Assembly (NCBI RefSeq): GCF_000383575.1
Contig: NZ_KB911579.1
Location: 561,707-625,706, forward strand
Direction: 5' to 3'
Source of the DNA: Salinispora oceanensis
Lineage (GTDB): Bacteria > Actinomycetota > Actinomycetes > Mycobacteriales > Micromonosporaceae
DNA length: 64,000 nucleotides
Shown here: one piece after another, positions 51,613-60,642 of the stretch
How the letters are laid out: each line of letters starts with the position of its first letter
How positions within the stretch are numbered: the first letter of the stretch is position 1
Made by a program: the position numbers and the translations under genes
The notes under the pieces: generated by a model
Told to the model about the DNA's origin: nothing
Database searches by the model: none
What the model saw: only the letters and a program-made list of their open reading frames with translations

Positions 51613-52560
51613 ATGAGGACGGGCAGCCGGATCGTCGCGCTCGGCCACTACCAGCCATCCCGGGTGGTAACCAACGACGAAATCGCCCAGCTGGTGGAGA
51701 CCAGCGACGAGTGGATCCGCGACCGGGTCGGCATCGCCAGCCGCCGGATCGCCGACGGCGAGACGGTCACCGACATGGCCGCCGCCGCCGCTGGCAAGGC
51801 GCTGGCCGGCTCCGGCCTGACCGCCGCCGACATCGACCTCGTCGTGGTGGCCACCTGCACCTCAGTCGATCGCAGCCCGAACGTCGCCTCCCGGGTCGCG
51901 GCCCGGCTCGGGATCACCTCGCCCGGCGCGTTCGACCTCAACACCGCCTGCTCCGGCTTCACGTACGCCCTCGGCACGGTCGACCACGCTGTTCGGGCCG
52001 GCGCAGCGCGGAACGCCATCGTCATCGGCGCGGAGAAGCTCTCCGACTTCACCGACTGGACGGACCGTTCGACCTGCATCATCTTTGGTGACGGGGCGGG
52101 AGCCGCAGTGGTCACCGCCACCGAGGCGGATGAGCCGGCCGGCATCGGCCCGGTGCTGTGGGGCTCGGTGCCAGAGCGCGGCGACGCGGTCCGGATCGAG
52201 GGATGGCGCCCGTACGTGCGGCAGGAGGGACAGGCTGTCTTCCGCTGGGCCACCACCGCGCTGGCGCCGCTGGCACTACAGGCGTGCGAGCAGGCCGGAG
52301 TCGCCCCGTCGGAGCTGGCGGCGTTCGTGCCGCACCAGGCCAACACCCGCATCATCGACGGCATCGTCAAGCGACTCGGCATCCCGCAGGCGATCGTCGC
52401 GAAGGATCTGGTCGAATCCGGCAACACCTCGGCGGCGAGCATTCCCCTGGCCCTGTCGAAGCTGGTGGAGCGGCGTGAGGTCCCCTCCGGCGCGCCAGTG
52501 CTGCTGTTCGGCTTCGGCGGTGGCCTGACCTACGCCGGTCAGGTCATCCGCTGCCCCTGA
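51613..52560 (+). CDS. fabH: Beta-ketoacyl-ACP synthase III
   Basis: A 315-residue enzyme that starts fatty acid synthesis by condensing an acyl-CoA with malonyl-ACP. The Cys-His-Asn triad is visible: Cys113 in FDLNTACSGFTYALG, His in AAFVPHQANTRIID, Asn in VESGNTSAASIPLAL. GDGAGAAVV and FGFGGGLTYAGQV are typical. The ATG at 51613 has GGGAAGGA about 9 nt upstream; an in-frame TTG precedes it. Second gene of the fab operon, 40 bp after fabD. In actinomycetes FabH often prefers branched acyl-CoA primers. Confidence 0.96.
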   Translation: MRTGSRIVALGHYQPSRVVTNDEIAQLVETSDEWIRDRVGIASRRIADGETVTDMAAAAAGKALAGSGLTAADIDLVVVATCTSVDRSPNVASRVAARLGITSPGAFDLNTACSGFTYALGTVDHAVRAGAARNAIVIGAEKLSDFTDWTDRSTCIIFGDGAGAAVVTATEADEPAGIGPVLWGSVPERGDAVRIEGWRPYVRQEGQAVFRWATTALAPLALQACEQAGVAPSELAAFVPHQANTRIIDGIVKRLGIPQAIVAKDLVESGNTSAASIPLALSKLVERREVPSGAPVLLFGFGGGLTYAGQVIRCP

Positions 52561-52632
52561 GACCCGGCGTGCCTCGCCACGCCACCCTTCGCCACCGCGG
52601 CGAAGTAACCCCGATGAGAGGAACCAACAGCA

Positions 52633-52872
52633 ATGACCCGTGACGAGATCACCACCGGCCTCGCCGAAATCCTCGAAGAGGTTGCCGGGGTGACCCCGGA
52701 CGACGTGGCCGAGGGCAAGTCCTTCACCGACGACCTGGATGTCGACTCGCTGTCGATGGTGGAGGTCGTGGTGGCCGCCGAGGAGAAGTTCGGCGTGAAG
52801 ATCCCGGACAACGAGGTGCAGAACCTGAAGACCGTCGGGGACGCCGTCAGCTACATCGAGGCGCAGTCCTGA
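52633..52872 (+). CDS. acpP: Acyl carrier protein
   Basis: A 79-residue acidic four-helix protein. Ser39 in FTDDLDVDSLSMVEVVVAA carries the 4'-phosphopantetheine arm that holds growing acyl chains. AGAGGAAC lies upstream of the ATG. It ends two bases before fabF, and FabD, FabH and FabF in the same operon all act on it. Confidence 0.97.
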   Translation: MTRDEITTGLAEILEEVAGVTPDDVAEGKSFTDDLDVDSLSMVEVVVAAEEKFGVKIPDNEVQNLKTVGDAVSYIEAQS

Positions 52873-52874
52873 CC

Positions 52875-54101
52875 ATGGCCCACACCGACGTCGTCGTCAC
52901 CGGTCTCGGCGCGACCACCCCGCTGGGCGGGGACGTCGCGTCAACCTGGGACGCCATGCTCAATGGCCAGTCCGGGGTGAGCGCGCTCACCCCGGACTGG
53001 GCCGAACAGCTACCGGTCCGGATCGCGGCCCAGCTCGCGGTCGAACCGGCTGAGCTGCTGGACCGGGTCAAGTTGCGCCGGCTGGACCGCTCCGAGGCGA
53101 TAGCGATCATCGCCGCGAACCAGGCTTGGGCGGATGCCGGTCTCGCCGACTCCGGGCTGGACCCGGAGCGGCTCGGCGTCAGCGTCGGCTCGGGCATCGG
53201 CGGCGCACTGACCCTGCTCTCCCAGGACGACATCCTGGAGGCCTCCGGCCCACGGCGGGTCTCCCCGCACACCATTCCGATGCTGATGCCGAATGGCCCC
53301 GCTGCCTGGGTCGGCCTGGAGTTGGGCGCCCGCGCGGGTGTGCACAGCGTGGCCAGCGCCTGCGCCACCGGCGCAGAGGCGATCACCCTCGGCATGGACA
53401 TGATCCGCGCCGGGCGCGCCGATGTGGTGCTGGCCGGCGGCACCGAGGCGGTCATCCACCAGCTGCCGATCGCTGGCTTCTCCTCGATGCGGGCGATGTC
53501 CACCCGCAACGACGAGCCGGAGAAGGCCTCTCGCCCCTGGGACAAGGCCCGCGACGGCTTCGTGCTCGGCGAGGGTGCCGGGGCGATCGTGCTGGAACGC
53601 GCCGACCACGCCGCGGCCCGCGGTGCCCGGGTGTACGCACGGCTCGCCGGCGCCGGAATAACCTCCGACGGCTACGACATCGTGCAGCCGCACCCGGAGG
53701 GTATCGGCGCGGTCCGGGCTATCGCGAAGGCGATCGCCGACGCGGACATCGACCGGAACGACATCATGCACGTCAATGCGCACGCCACGTCAACCCCGGT
53801 CGGCGATATGGCCGAGATCAAGGCTCTGCGCCAGGCGCTGGGCGACCACCCCGTCCTGACGGCGACGAAGTCGATGTCCGGGCACCTGCTCGGCGCGGCC
53901 GGCGCCCTAGAGTCGATCGCCACAATCCTGGCGATTCGGGATGGTGTGGTGCCACCCACGATCAACCTGGACGACCCGGATGACGGTCTCGACCTGGATG
54001 TGGCCGCTAACAAGGCGCGTCACCTGGAGATCCCCGCTGCGCTGAACAACTCCTTCGGCTTCGGCGGGCACAACGTGGCTCTCGTCTTCACGCGGGCCTG
54101 A
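52875..54101 (+). CDS. fabF: Beta-ketoacyl-ACP synthase II
   Basis: A 408-residue elongating condensing enzyme. Cys-His-His motifs: Cys in HSVASACATGAEAITLGMDM, His in VNAHATSTPVGDMAEI, His in NNSFGFGGHNVALVF, with Lys in TKSMSGHLLGAAGALES. Starts at ATG two bases after acpP, so the two are coupled. It corresponds to KasA/KasB of M. tuberculosis and FabF of Streptomyces. Confidence 0.96.
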   Translation: MAHTDVVVTGLGATTPLGGDVASTWDAMLNGQSGVSALTPDWAEQLPVRIAAQLAVEPAELLDRVKLRRLDRSEAIAIIAANQAWADAGLADSGLDPERLGVSVGSGIGGALTLLSQDDILEASGPRRVSPHTIPMLMPNGPAAWVGLELGARAGVHSVASACATGAEAITLGMDMIRAGRADVVLAGGTEAVIHQLPIAGFSSMRAMSTRNDEPEKASRPWDKARDGFVLGEGAGAIVLERADHAAARGARVYARLAGAGITSDGYDIVQPHPEGIGAVRAIAKAIADADIDRNDIMHVNAHATSTPVGDMAEIKALRQALGDHPVLTATKSMSGHLLGAAGALESIATILAIRDGVVPPTINLDDPDDGLDLDVAANKARHLEIPAALNNSFGFGGHNVALVFTRA

Positions 54102-54113
54102 GAGGAGGCTCAC

Positions 54114-55538
54114 GTGACCACCACTGTTGCCGGCCCCGAAACGTCCACCGTGGACTACCGGGATCCGGAGCTGCGGCTCCGGTCCCTGTTCGACGCGGGC
54201 ACGCTCCGCCTACTCGCCCCACGAGACACCTCCGGTGTGCTCTGCGCCCGCGGCGAGATCGAGGGCACACCGGCCATCGCGTACGCCACCGACGCCACGA
54301 AGATGGGCGGCGCGATGGGCATTGACGGCTGCCGACACATCGTTGACGCGATTGACACCGCCGTCCGCGAACGGGTGCCCGTCCTCGGGCTCTGGCACTC
54401 CGGCGGAGCCCGGCTCGCCGAGGGCGTGGTCGCGCTCGACGCGGTCGGTCAGGTCTTCGCCGCCATGGTCCGCGCCTCCGGCCGGGTACCACAGATCTCC
54501 GTCGTGCTCGGTCCCGCCGCGGGGGGTGCCGCCTACGGGCCGGCGCTCACCGACATCGTGGTGATGAGCGGTGCCGGCCGGATCTTCGTGACCGGCCCGG
54601 AGGTCGTCCGCAGCGTCACCGGCGAGCAGGTCGACATGGCCCGCCTCGGTGGCCCCGAGCCGCACGGCCGACGCTCCGGCGTCGTCCACGTGACGTGCCG
54701 GGACGACGAGGAGGCGCTGGCCCAGTCGCGCCGACTCACAGCCCTCCTCGGCCACCAGGGCCGACTCTGCCCAGACGACGTGCCGGCCACCGCCGAGGAG
54801 GGGCACGACCTGGCCGCGAAGATGCCGGCCGAGACCAACCGGGCGTACGACGTCAAGCCGGTGGTCAAGGCACTGCTTGACGCGCCCGGTGTCGAGCTGC
54901 ACGCCAAGTGGGCCCCGAACATCGTCACCACCCTAGGGCGCTTCGCCGGCCGGACGGTCGGCGTCATCGCCAACAACCCACTGCGGCTCGGCGGCTGCCT
55001 CGACGCCTCCAGCGCCGAGAAGGCGGCCCGCTTCGTGCGGATGTGCGACTCGCTCGGCGTACCGCTGATCGTGCTCGTTGACGTCCCCGGCTACCTGCCC
55101 GGGCTGGGCCAGGAGTGGGACGGGGTGGTCCGGCGTGGGGCGAAGCTGCTGCACGCCTTCGCCGAGGCGGTCGTGCCGCGGGTGACGCTGGTGACCCGCA
55201 AGGCGTACGGCGGCGCGTACATCGCGATGAACTCCCGTTCCCTCGGTGCGACCGCGGTCTTCGCCTGGCCGAACGCGGAGGTCGCGGTGATGGGTGCCAG
55301 CGCGGCGGTGAACATCCTGCACCGCAAGAAGCTGGCGGCCGCGCCACCGGAGGAGCGCGAGGCGCTGCGCGCCGAGCTGATCGAGGAGCAGATCCGGGTC
55401 GCGGGTGGAGTGAACCGGGCGTTGGAGATCGGTGTGGTCGACAACGTCATCAAGCCGGCCGAGACCCGCCGACAGATCGCTGAGGCGCTCGCGGCGGCAC
55501 CGGCCGGTCGTGGCGCGCACGGCAACATCCCGCTCTAG
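54114..55538 (+). CDS. accD: Acyl-CoA carboxylase carboxyltransferase (beta) subunit
   Basis: A 474-residue protein of the AccD6/AccD type that transfers a carboxyl group from biotin to acetyl-CoA (or propionyl-CoA), making malonyl-CoA for FabD. Two crotonase-like halves are visible: VLGLWHSGGARLAEGVVALD, VVLGPAAGGAAYGPALTDIV, FVTGPEVVRSVTGEQVDMAR; then VGVIANNPLRLGGCLDASSA, VLVDVPGYLPGLGQEWDGVV, LVTRKAYGGAYIAMNSRSL. GTG start with AGGAGG upstream, 12 bp after fabF. The biotin-carrying alpha subunit is not in the window. Terminator follows. Confidence 0.95.
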   Translation: MTTTVAGPETSTVDYRDPELRLRSLFDAGTLRLLAPRDTSGVLCARGEIEGTPAIAYATDATKMGGAMGIDGCRHIVDAIDTAVRERVPVLGLWHSGGARLAEGVVALDAVGQVFAAMVRASGRVPQISVVLGPAAGGAAYGPALTDIVVMSGAGRIFVTGPEVVRSVTGEQVDMARLGGPEPHGRRSGVVHVTCRDDEEALAQSRRLTALLGHQGRLCPDDVPATAEEGHDLAAKMPAETNRAYDVKPVVKALLDAPGVELHAKWAPNIVTTLGRFAGRTVGVIANNPLRLGGCLDASSAEKAARFVRMCDSLGVPLIVLVDVPGYLPGLGQEWDGVVRRGAKLLHAFAEAVVPRVTLVTRKAYGGAYIAMNSRSLGATAVFAWPNAEVAVMGASAAVNILHRKKLAAAPPEEREALRAELIEEQIRVAGGVNRALEIGVVDNVIKPAETRRQIAEALAAAPAGRGAHGNIPL

Positions 55539-55549
55539 CGGAGATCCGA

Positions 55550-55588
55550 CGGCCCCCGGGTACCGCCGACCGCGGTGTCCGGGGGCCG
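55550..55588 (+). terminator. Terminator of the fab operon
   Basis: CGGCCCCCGG pairs with CCGGGGGCCG over 10 bp around a 19-nt loop, 11 bp after the accD stop. Confidence 0.65.
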
Positions 55589-55663
55589 CCGCATATCTCT
55601 ATCCCGGTGGGTGGCCGGTACGCTGCGCGGCGTCGGTCCAATTCGATCCTCGGGATGTGTACT

Positions 55664-56341
55664 GTGCGGCGTCATCGTCTACCGGCCACGCTGGCCGTTC
55701 TCGCCCTCCTGGTCCCGGCGGGCTGCGGCGCGGAGAAGGAGGAGCCGGCCGACGCCGGCTCGTCGGTCGAGAACACGGCTGTCGGCGAGCCCTGGTACGA
55801 CGAGATCGCCCCGGCCAGCGCCGACGGTGCCGCCGGTGGCGCGGACGGGCCGTGCCCGCTGCCGGTCACCTTCCCGGTCGCCGCGGGCTGGCAGGCCGAG
55901 ACCGTCGAGTTGGACCCGGCGACCGCCGCTGATCCGGAGCTGGCCGCCGAGATGGCGGCGATGATGATGCTCCGCGGTGGCGCCACCGCCCGGTGCGAGG
56001 TGGACGGCCGCGATGCAGGCGGCGGTTTCCTCCGGGTCTGGACCACCGAGCAGGGTGTCCCGCCTCGGGCGGCCCTGGACGCCTACCTAGCCGACACGTC
56101 ACTCGAGCAGGCCACCGAGGCGCAGTTCCGCGACCTGACCGCCGGTGACGTCACCGGTGTGGAGGCGACCTGGGTCAGCCACAACGACCTACTCGACGAG
56201 GTCAGCCGGAGTTGGGCAGCGGCCATACCGGCGGATGGGCAGTCCCTGCTGTTCACGGTCAACGAGAGTCTCATCGCCGAGGCATCCGATGTGCTGCCGG
56301 CGTACCGGTTGACGGTACAGGGGCTACGAACGACGGACTGA
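55664..56341 (+). CDS. Lipoprotein of unknown function
   Basis: From the GTG at 55664 the product is 225 residues: RRHRLPATLAVLALLVPAGC with the lipobox VPAGC, Cys at 21. The mature part is acidic, with an exported domain (PCPLPVTFPVAAGWQAETVE, RGGATARCEVDGRDAGGGFL, LLFTVNESLIAEASDVLPAY) containing paired cysteines. An ATG at 55655 is in frame three codons earlier. Lipid anchoring on the outer membrane face is expected. The family is not recognised; short alpha/beta lipoproteins with this strand order are common in actinomycetes. Confidence 0.78.
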   Translation: MRRHRLPATLAVLALLVPAGCGAEKEEPADAGSSVENTAVGEPWYDEIAPASADGAAGGADGPCPLPVTFPVAAGWQAETVELDPATAADPELAAEMAAMMMLRGGATARCEVDGRDAGGGFLRVWTTEQGVPPRAALDAYLADTSLEQATEAQFRDLTAGDVTGVEATWVSHNDLLDEVSRSWAAAIPADGQSLLFTVNESLIAEASDVLPAYRLTVQGLRTTD

Positions 56342-56376
56342 CGCGTCGACCGGCTGGCCTCGGCTGGCCAGGTGAC

Positions 56377-58113
56377 TCAGCTGCCGCAGGTTGTGGCCGG
56401 CAGGCCGGATACCGGCACCGGTGTGCGGCCGGCGGGGGTGACCTCGCCGGCCAGCACCCGCGCCAGCCCGGTCATCGACGCCTGGCTCGACGAGTAGGTC
56501 GCCAGCAACGCCGGGGAGTCCGCCTCGGCCAGCAGGTACGGGGTGTCCATGGCGACGGTCACGGCGGCGTCGGCGCTCAGATCGTCGGCGCTGTCGCCGT
56601 AGCCGACCAGGTGGACCACGGCACCGCCGGTGTCGGCCACCGGCACCCCGGCCGCGGTCAGCTTCTCGATCAGCGTCGCCCGGGTGTGCTCCCGGCCGGC
56701 GGAAGCGGTCACGGTGACCGGCCCGGAGACCGGGCTGCCACACGGGCCGCGCAGCGCGGTCACCGCGGCGGTGGCGAGTTCGGTGGCCGCCGCCTGGTGG
56801 GCCGGCGCGCCGACGACGTCCAGTTCCGGGGTGGCCGCACCGGCCAGGGTGAACTTCATGGTCAGCACCCGGGTCACCGCCTCCACCAGCCGGGTTCGGG
56901 GCAGCGAGCCGTCGCGCAGTGCGGCGAGCAGCCCGTCGTACGCCTGGCCGACGTTCGGCGGCATGAGAATCAGGTCGTTCCCGGCGTTCAACGCACGGAC
57001 CGCGGCCTCGCCGGGCGACCAGCGCTTGGCCGGAGCCATGTTCATCCCGTCGGTGATCACCACACCCTGGAAGCCGAGTTCGCCGCGGAGCACCTCGGTG
57101 AGCAGGGTATGCGAGAACGTCGCCGGGGTGCCCGGGTCGACCGCGCGAACGTCGAGGTGCCCGGACATCACGGCGAGGGCGCCGGACCCGATACCGGCCG
57201 CGAAGGGACGCCAGGCCTCCAACTCGAGCACGGTGCGGGGCTGCGGCAGCACCGGCAACTCCTCGTGCGAGTCGGTGGCGCTGTGCCCGTGGCCGGGAAA
57301 GTGTTTCAGGGTTGCCGCGACGCCGGTCGCCTGCAGACCACTCACCACCGCACTGACCTGCTCGGCCACCATCGACGGGTCGGCGCCGTACGACCGGGAC
57401 CCGATCACGGTGCTGGGGGTGACCAGCACGTCGGCGACGGGAGCGAAGTCCACGTTGACGCCCATCGCGGCGAGTTCGGTGCCGGCGGCCCGCCAGGCAG
57501 CCTCAGTCAGCTCGGGTCTGCCGGCCGCACCCGCGGCCAACGCGCTGGGCAGCATGGTGACCCCGTCGGTGATCCGGGTAACCACCCCGTACTCCTGATC
57601 GGTGCCGATCAGAAACGGCGCCTCGCCGGTGGCCAGGCCGGCGGCGGCGGACCGCAGCCCGGTGGTCAGCTCCCGGACCTGTTCCGGGCTGTCGACGTTG
57701 GTGGTCTCCTGGTTGCCGCTGGTCGGGTCGTCCGCGCTGAAGCCGACGAGAATGAGCCCACCGAGGCGGTACTTCGCGATCATTTGGGCGGGGGTGTCGA
57801 CGCCGGCCAGTTCCTGGTTGCCGGCGGCCGAGCCAGCCGAGACCTGATCAGCGGCGGCACCGTAGGCGTACGGCATCAACACCTGGCCGACGAGGTCCTC
57901 ATCCGCCAGCGTGCTGGCCAGGGCGGCGGCACTGGCCGCCGGGTCCTCGACCGGGCCGGTGGGCGGCGGGCCGGCCGCCGGGCCACTCGTCGCCCGGGTC
58001 GGCTGCGCGCGCCCCGGCCCGCCAGTGCAGCCAGCAAGAAGCAGGGCAGTGAGTGCGGCCAGCGCGATGACCGCGACACCGCCCCGTCGTGCAGGTATCG
58101 ACACGCGAGCCAT
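56377..58113 (-). CDS. Beta-N-acetylhexosaminidase, glycoside hydrolase family 3, lipoprotein
   Basis: A 578-residue lipoprotein (Cys29 in ALTALLLAGC). The GH3 N-domain shows GVNVDFAPVADVL, the NagZ-type motif LKHFPGHGHSATDSHEELPV with the His-Asp acid/base loop, and the nucleophile Asp in GFQGVVITDGMNM. A second, shorter alpha/beta domain follows. M. tuberculosis LpqI is a comparable secreted NagZ that trims GlcNAc from murein fragments for recycling. The signal peptide starts at the ATG at 58113 (VSIPARRGGVAVIALA). It is convergent with the lipoprotein gene. Confidence 0.92.
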   Translation of the reverse strand: MARVSIPARRGGVAVIALAALTALLLAGCTGGPGRAQPTRATSGPAAGPPPTGPVEDPAASAAALASTLADEDLVGQVLMPYAYGAAADQVSAGSAAGNQELAGVDTPAQMIAKYRLGGLILVGFSADDPTSGNQETTNVDSPEQVRELTTGLRSAAAGLATGEAPFLIGTDQEYGVVTRITDGVTMLPSALAAGAAGRPELTEAAWRAAGTELAAMGVNVDFAPVADVLVTPSTVIGSRSYGADPSMVAEQVSAVVSGLQATGVAATLKHFPGHGHSATDSHEELPVLPQPRTVLELEAWRPFAAGIGSGALAVMSGHLDVRAVDPGTPATFSHTLLTEVLRGELGFQGVVITDGMNMAPAKRWSPGEAAVRALNAGNDLILMPPNVGQAYDGLLAALRDGSLPRTRLVEAVTRVLTMKFTLAGAATPELDVVGAPAHQAAATELATAAVTALRGPCGSPVSGPVTVTASAGREHTRATLIEKLTAAGVPVADTGGAVVHLVGYGDSADDLSADAAVTVAMDTPYLLAEADSPALLATYSSSQASMTGLARVLAGEVTPAGRTPVPVSGLPATTCGS

Positions 58114-58210
58114 CCCACTCTCTCGACGCCGGTCGGGGCAAGTCGACCCTACCCGCGCCGAATGGCCGCCGCCGAAACACGTGACGCCCTCACCTTCGTG
58201 GGTGCAGCCC

Positions 58211-58702
58211 TCAGCCGACGCGGGTGAGCAACGTCACCGGAGCGCCGTCGCCGGCGTACCGGTAGGGCTCCAACTCGGCGTCCCAGGCCGCGCCGAGGGC
58301 CTTCTCCAAAGCGTGCGCGAGGGCCTCAGGCGCCCGGGCATCGGCCATGATGCTGCGCAACCGGTCCTCACCGAGCTGGATGTCGCCGGCCGCGCCGATG
58401 GTTGCCTGGAAGAGCCCGCGGCCCGGGACGTACATGAAGCGCTCTCCGTCGGTGCCGGGACTCGGCTCCTCCGTGACCTCGAAACGAATCATGGGCCACT
58501 GCCGGAGGGCAGCAGCCAGCTCGGCGCCCGTTCCAGGGCGACCGGTCCACCCGCACTCCGCCCGGCGGGCGCCGGGGTCGACGGGCTGAGCTGTCCACTG
58601 CAGGTTGACCGGCGCCGCAAGGACGCGCGCGATCGCCCACTCGACGTGCGAGCACACGGCGAGCGGGGTCGAGTGGACGTATACGACGCCACGCGTTGGC
58701 AC
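58211..58702 (-). CDS. DUF3145 family protein
   Basis: A 163-residue protein (RGVVYVHSTPLAVCSHVEWA, WTGRPGTGAELAAALRQWPM, GRGLFQATIGAAGDIQLGED) of the actinobacterial DUF3145 family. GTG start at 58702 with GGGAGG upstream. Relatives lie near the fab operon in Streptomyces, but no function is known. Soluble, alpha/beta; no catalytic motif visible. Confidence 0.9.
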   Translation of the reverse strand: MPTRGVVYVHSTPLAVCSHVEWAIARVLAAPVNLQWTAQPVDPGARRAECGWTGRPGTGAELAAALRQWPMIRFEVTEEPSPGTDGERFMYVPGRGLFQATIGAAGDIQLGEDRLRSIMADARAPEALAHALEKALGAAWDAELEPYRYAGDGAPVTLLTRVG

Positions 58703-59013
58703 GGTGACCTCCCGGGGAGCGAGGTGCGTCTTCCCCTACGACCTCGTCGCGCCAGGTGGCTACCGGGGCACATCATGACTGGTGTGACGGATGGTGCGCC
58801 AGGGATTCGGAAAATCCGGGTCTCGGAATAGCCGGTCGGGTGAGCCCGTTGGACCAGCCCGAGGCGGTGGCCAACCCGGCCGTACGCTCGTGTACAGTTC
58901 CATTGGCGGCCTGTGCCGCGAACTTCTCCGCGGGATCACCCATCGGGTGAGGTCCGCACCAGCCCCCGGACGTCTTACCCGCGTCCTCCCGTACGTCTGC
59001 AAGGAGTACCTCC
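58703..59013. other. Intergenic stretch between two divergent genes
   Basis: Promoters for the DUF3145 gene (leftwards) and the small protein at 59014 (rightwards) should lie here. No conserved box or RNA fold was recognised apart from the ribosome sites. Confidence 0.4.
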
Positions 59014-59343
59014 GTGGCGAGCAACACCTCGAAGACCGCGCGCGCGTCTGTCCGGGCCGGCCAGGCTGGCCAGGGTGGTGCCCTCAGCGTGCTGGGCGAG
59101 TTCAAGTACGTGATCCCACTCAACGGCGGCCGGAACGCATACGTGCGTAACCTGACCAACGGCAAGACCGCGCACCTGCGCACCGACTCCGACGCTTTCG
59201 TCGAGGAGATCCGGACGCTGGCCGCCGCAGGTCACTCCGCCAAGATCCGGGCGGAGCTGAACTCCCTCAACACCACCCACCCGGGTGACGGCTGGGACGC
59301 CACCGAGAAGCGCCTCGTTGAGGCCGGCGTCTTCGAGGGCTGA
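59014..59343 (+). CDS. Small conserved-looking protein of unknown function
   Basis: A 109-residue protein, GTG start with AAGGAG 8 nt upstream. It begins with a basic, Ser/Gly/Gln-rich segment, then GEFKYVIPLNGGRNAYVRNL and TNGKTAHLRTDSDAFVEEIR, RAELNSLNTTHPGDGWDATE. No signal peptide or membrane segment. Composition suggests a small compact alpha/beta domain. Not assigned to a family; strong codon bias supports a real gene. Confidence 0.75.
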   Translation: MASNTSKTARASVRAGQAGQGGALSVLGEFKYVIPLNGGRNAYVRNLTNGKTAHLRTDSDAFVEEIRTLAAAGHSAKIRAELNSLNTTHPGDGWDATEKRLVEAGVFEG

Positions 59344-59459
59344 CCCTCCCGCCAGCCAGCTGCCCCACTCGGGGAGCAACGAACGATAGTGGGCCCGTCG
59401 GGATCTCCCGGCGGGCCACATCGTGCTAGCCAAGCGCCGCGCTACCCGGCCGCCGTGTC

Positions 59460-59516
59460 ACTCGGCCCGCGGAGCGCCGTGCTACTTGCTACTCGGCCCG
59501 CCGAGCGCCGTGCTAC
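59460..59516. repeat. 26-bp direct repeat, period 31
   Basis: ACTCGGCCCGC(G/C)GAGCGCCG followed by TGCTAC occurs at 59460-59485 and 59491-59516 with one difference. A third, degenerate partial copy lies near 59431. It lies between two genes. Confidence 0.75.
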
Positions 59517-59629
59517 CCGGACCGGAGGCCGTCTTCCTCCGGCAGCTGTCCCGTGGTGTCATGACAGGTAGCCGGTGTTGCCACCGGGTACCGCCGGGTG
59601 ACGGATCCGCGCGGCCCAGGGAGGCGGCG

Positions 59630-60547
59630 ATGCCGGACGTACAGGAACTCCGCCTCACGGACGCTGTTCGCCTGCACATCGAAACCGACGGTCCGGTTGA
59701 CGCCGAGGTGACCGCCGTGCTGCTACACGGCTGGACGCTGGACGGAACCATCTGGCACCGGCAGGTCGCCGAGTTACGAGACCGCTTCGGCGCTCAGGTA
59801 CGGGTGGTGACCTACGACGCGCGCGGGCACGGGCGATCCAGCTGTATGACGCTGCCCACCGCCACCCTGGCCCAGCTCGGCGACGATCTCGCGGCAGTAC
59901 TGGATGCGGTCATCCCAACCGGGCGGGTGGTGCTCATCGGCCACTCCATGGGCGGAATGACGATCATGGAGTACGCTCACCGCCACCCCACGCACTTCGC
60001 CGCCCGCGTCGCCGGTCTGGTCTTCGTCTCCACCACCGCCGAGGGGCACACGCACACCGTCTATGGCCTGTCACCCCGGGTCGCCCGGTTGATCCGGCTC
60101 GCGGAGAGCACCGGCGCCGGACTCCTAGCCCGCTGCGGATCCCGGCCGCCGCCCCGGCCGTTACTCCGCGCCCTCCGGCCCAGCCTCCGCTGGATACTCT
60201 TCGGCGACCGGTACAACCCGGCCGACCTTCACCTGGTCACCCACGCCGTTGCCCACGCGTCGCTCCGCTCGATCGGCGGGTTCCGCGCCTCGATCGGAGC
60301 CCAACACCGGCTGGCGACCCTGACCGCCCTGGCGCACCTGCCGAGCGCCACGCTGGTCGGCGACCGAGACCGGCTAACCCCGCTGCCGTGTACCGAGTCC
60401 ATCGCGGCCGCACTGCCGAGAACCCGACGGCTCGTGTGCCCCGGGGCGGGTCACCTGCTGATGCTGGAACGCCCCGGCGCGGTGAACGCCGCCCTGGCCG
60501 GGGTGCTGGGCCAGGTTCTCGACGGCCTCACGCCGGTCATCCGGTAG
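59630..60547 (+). CDS. Alpha/beta-fold hydrolase
   Basis: A 305-residue hydrolase: oxyanion region AVLLHGWTLDGTIWHRQVAE, RVVTYDARGHGRSS, nucleophile elbow VVLIGHSMGGMTIMEYA (GHSMGG), acid in LVGDRDRLTPLP, and His in VCPGAGHLLMLERPGAVN. Similar to proline iminopeptidase and esterase-type enzymes. The ATG at 59630 has GGGAGG upstream. Substrate unknown; neighbours give no clue. Confidence 0.9.
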   Translation: MPDVQELRLTDAVRLHIETDGPVDAEVTAVLLHGWTLDGTIWHRQVAELRDRFGAQVRVVTYDARGHGRSSCMTLPTATLAQLGDDLAAVLDAVIPTGRVVLIGHSMGGMTIMEYAHRHPTHFAARVAGLVFVSTTAEGHTHTVYGLSPRVARLIRLAESTGAGLLARCGSRPPPRPLLRALRPSLRWILFGDRYNPADLHLVTHAVAHASLRSIGGFRASIGAQHRLATLTALAHLPSATLVGDRDRLTPLPCTESIAAALPRTRRLVCPGAGHLLMLERPGAVNAALAGVLGQVLDGLTPVIR

Positions 60548-60642
60548 GGCCGCACCGAACCTGAAACACGCGGGACACGGCCGGGGCGTACTCTCGTGCG
60601 GTTGACCACCGCGCTGGTCACCGACGCCAGGAGGAACGAACG

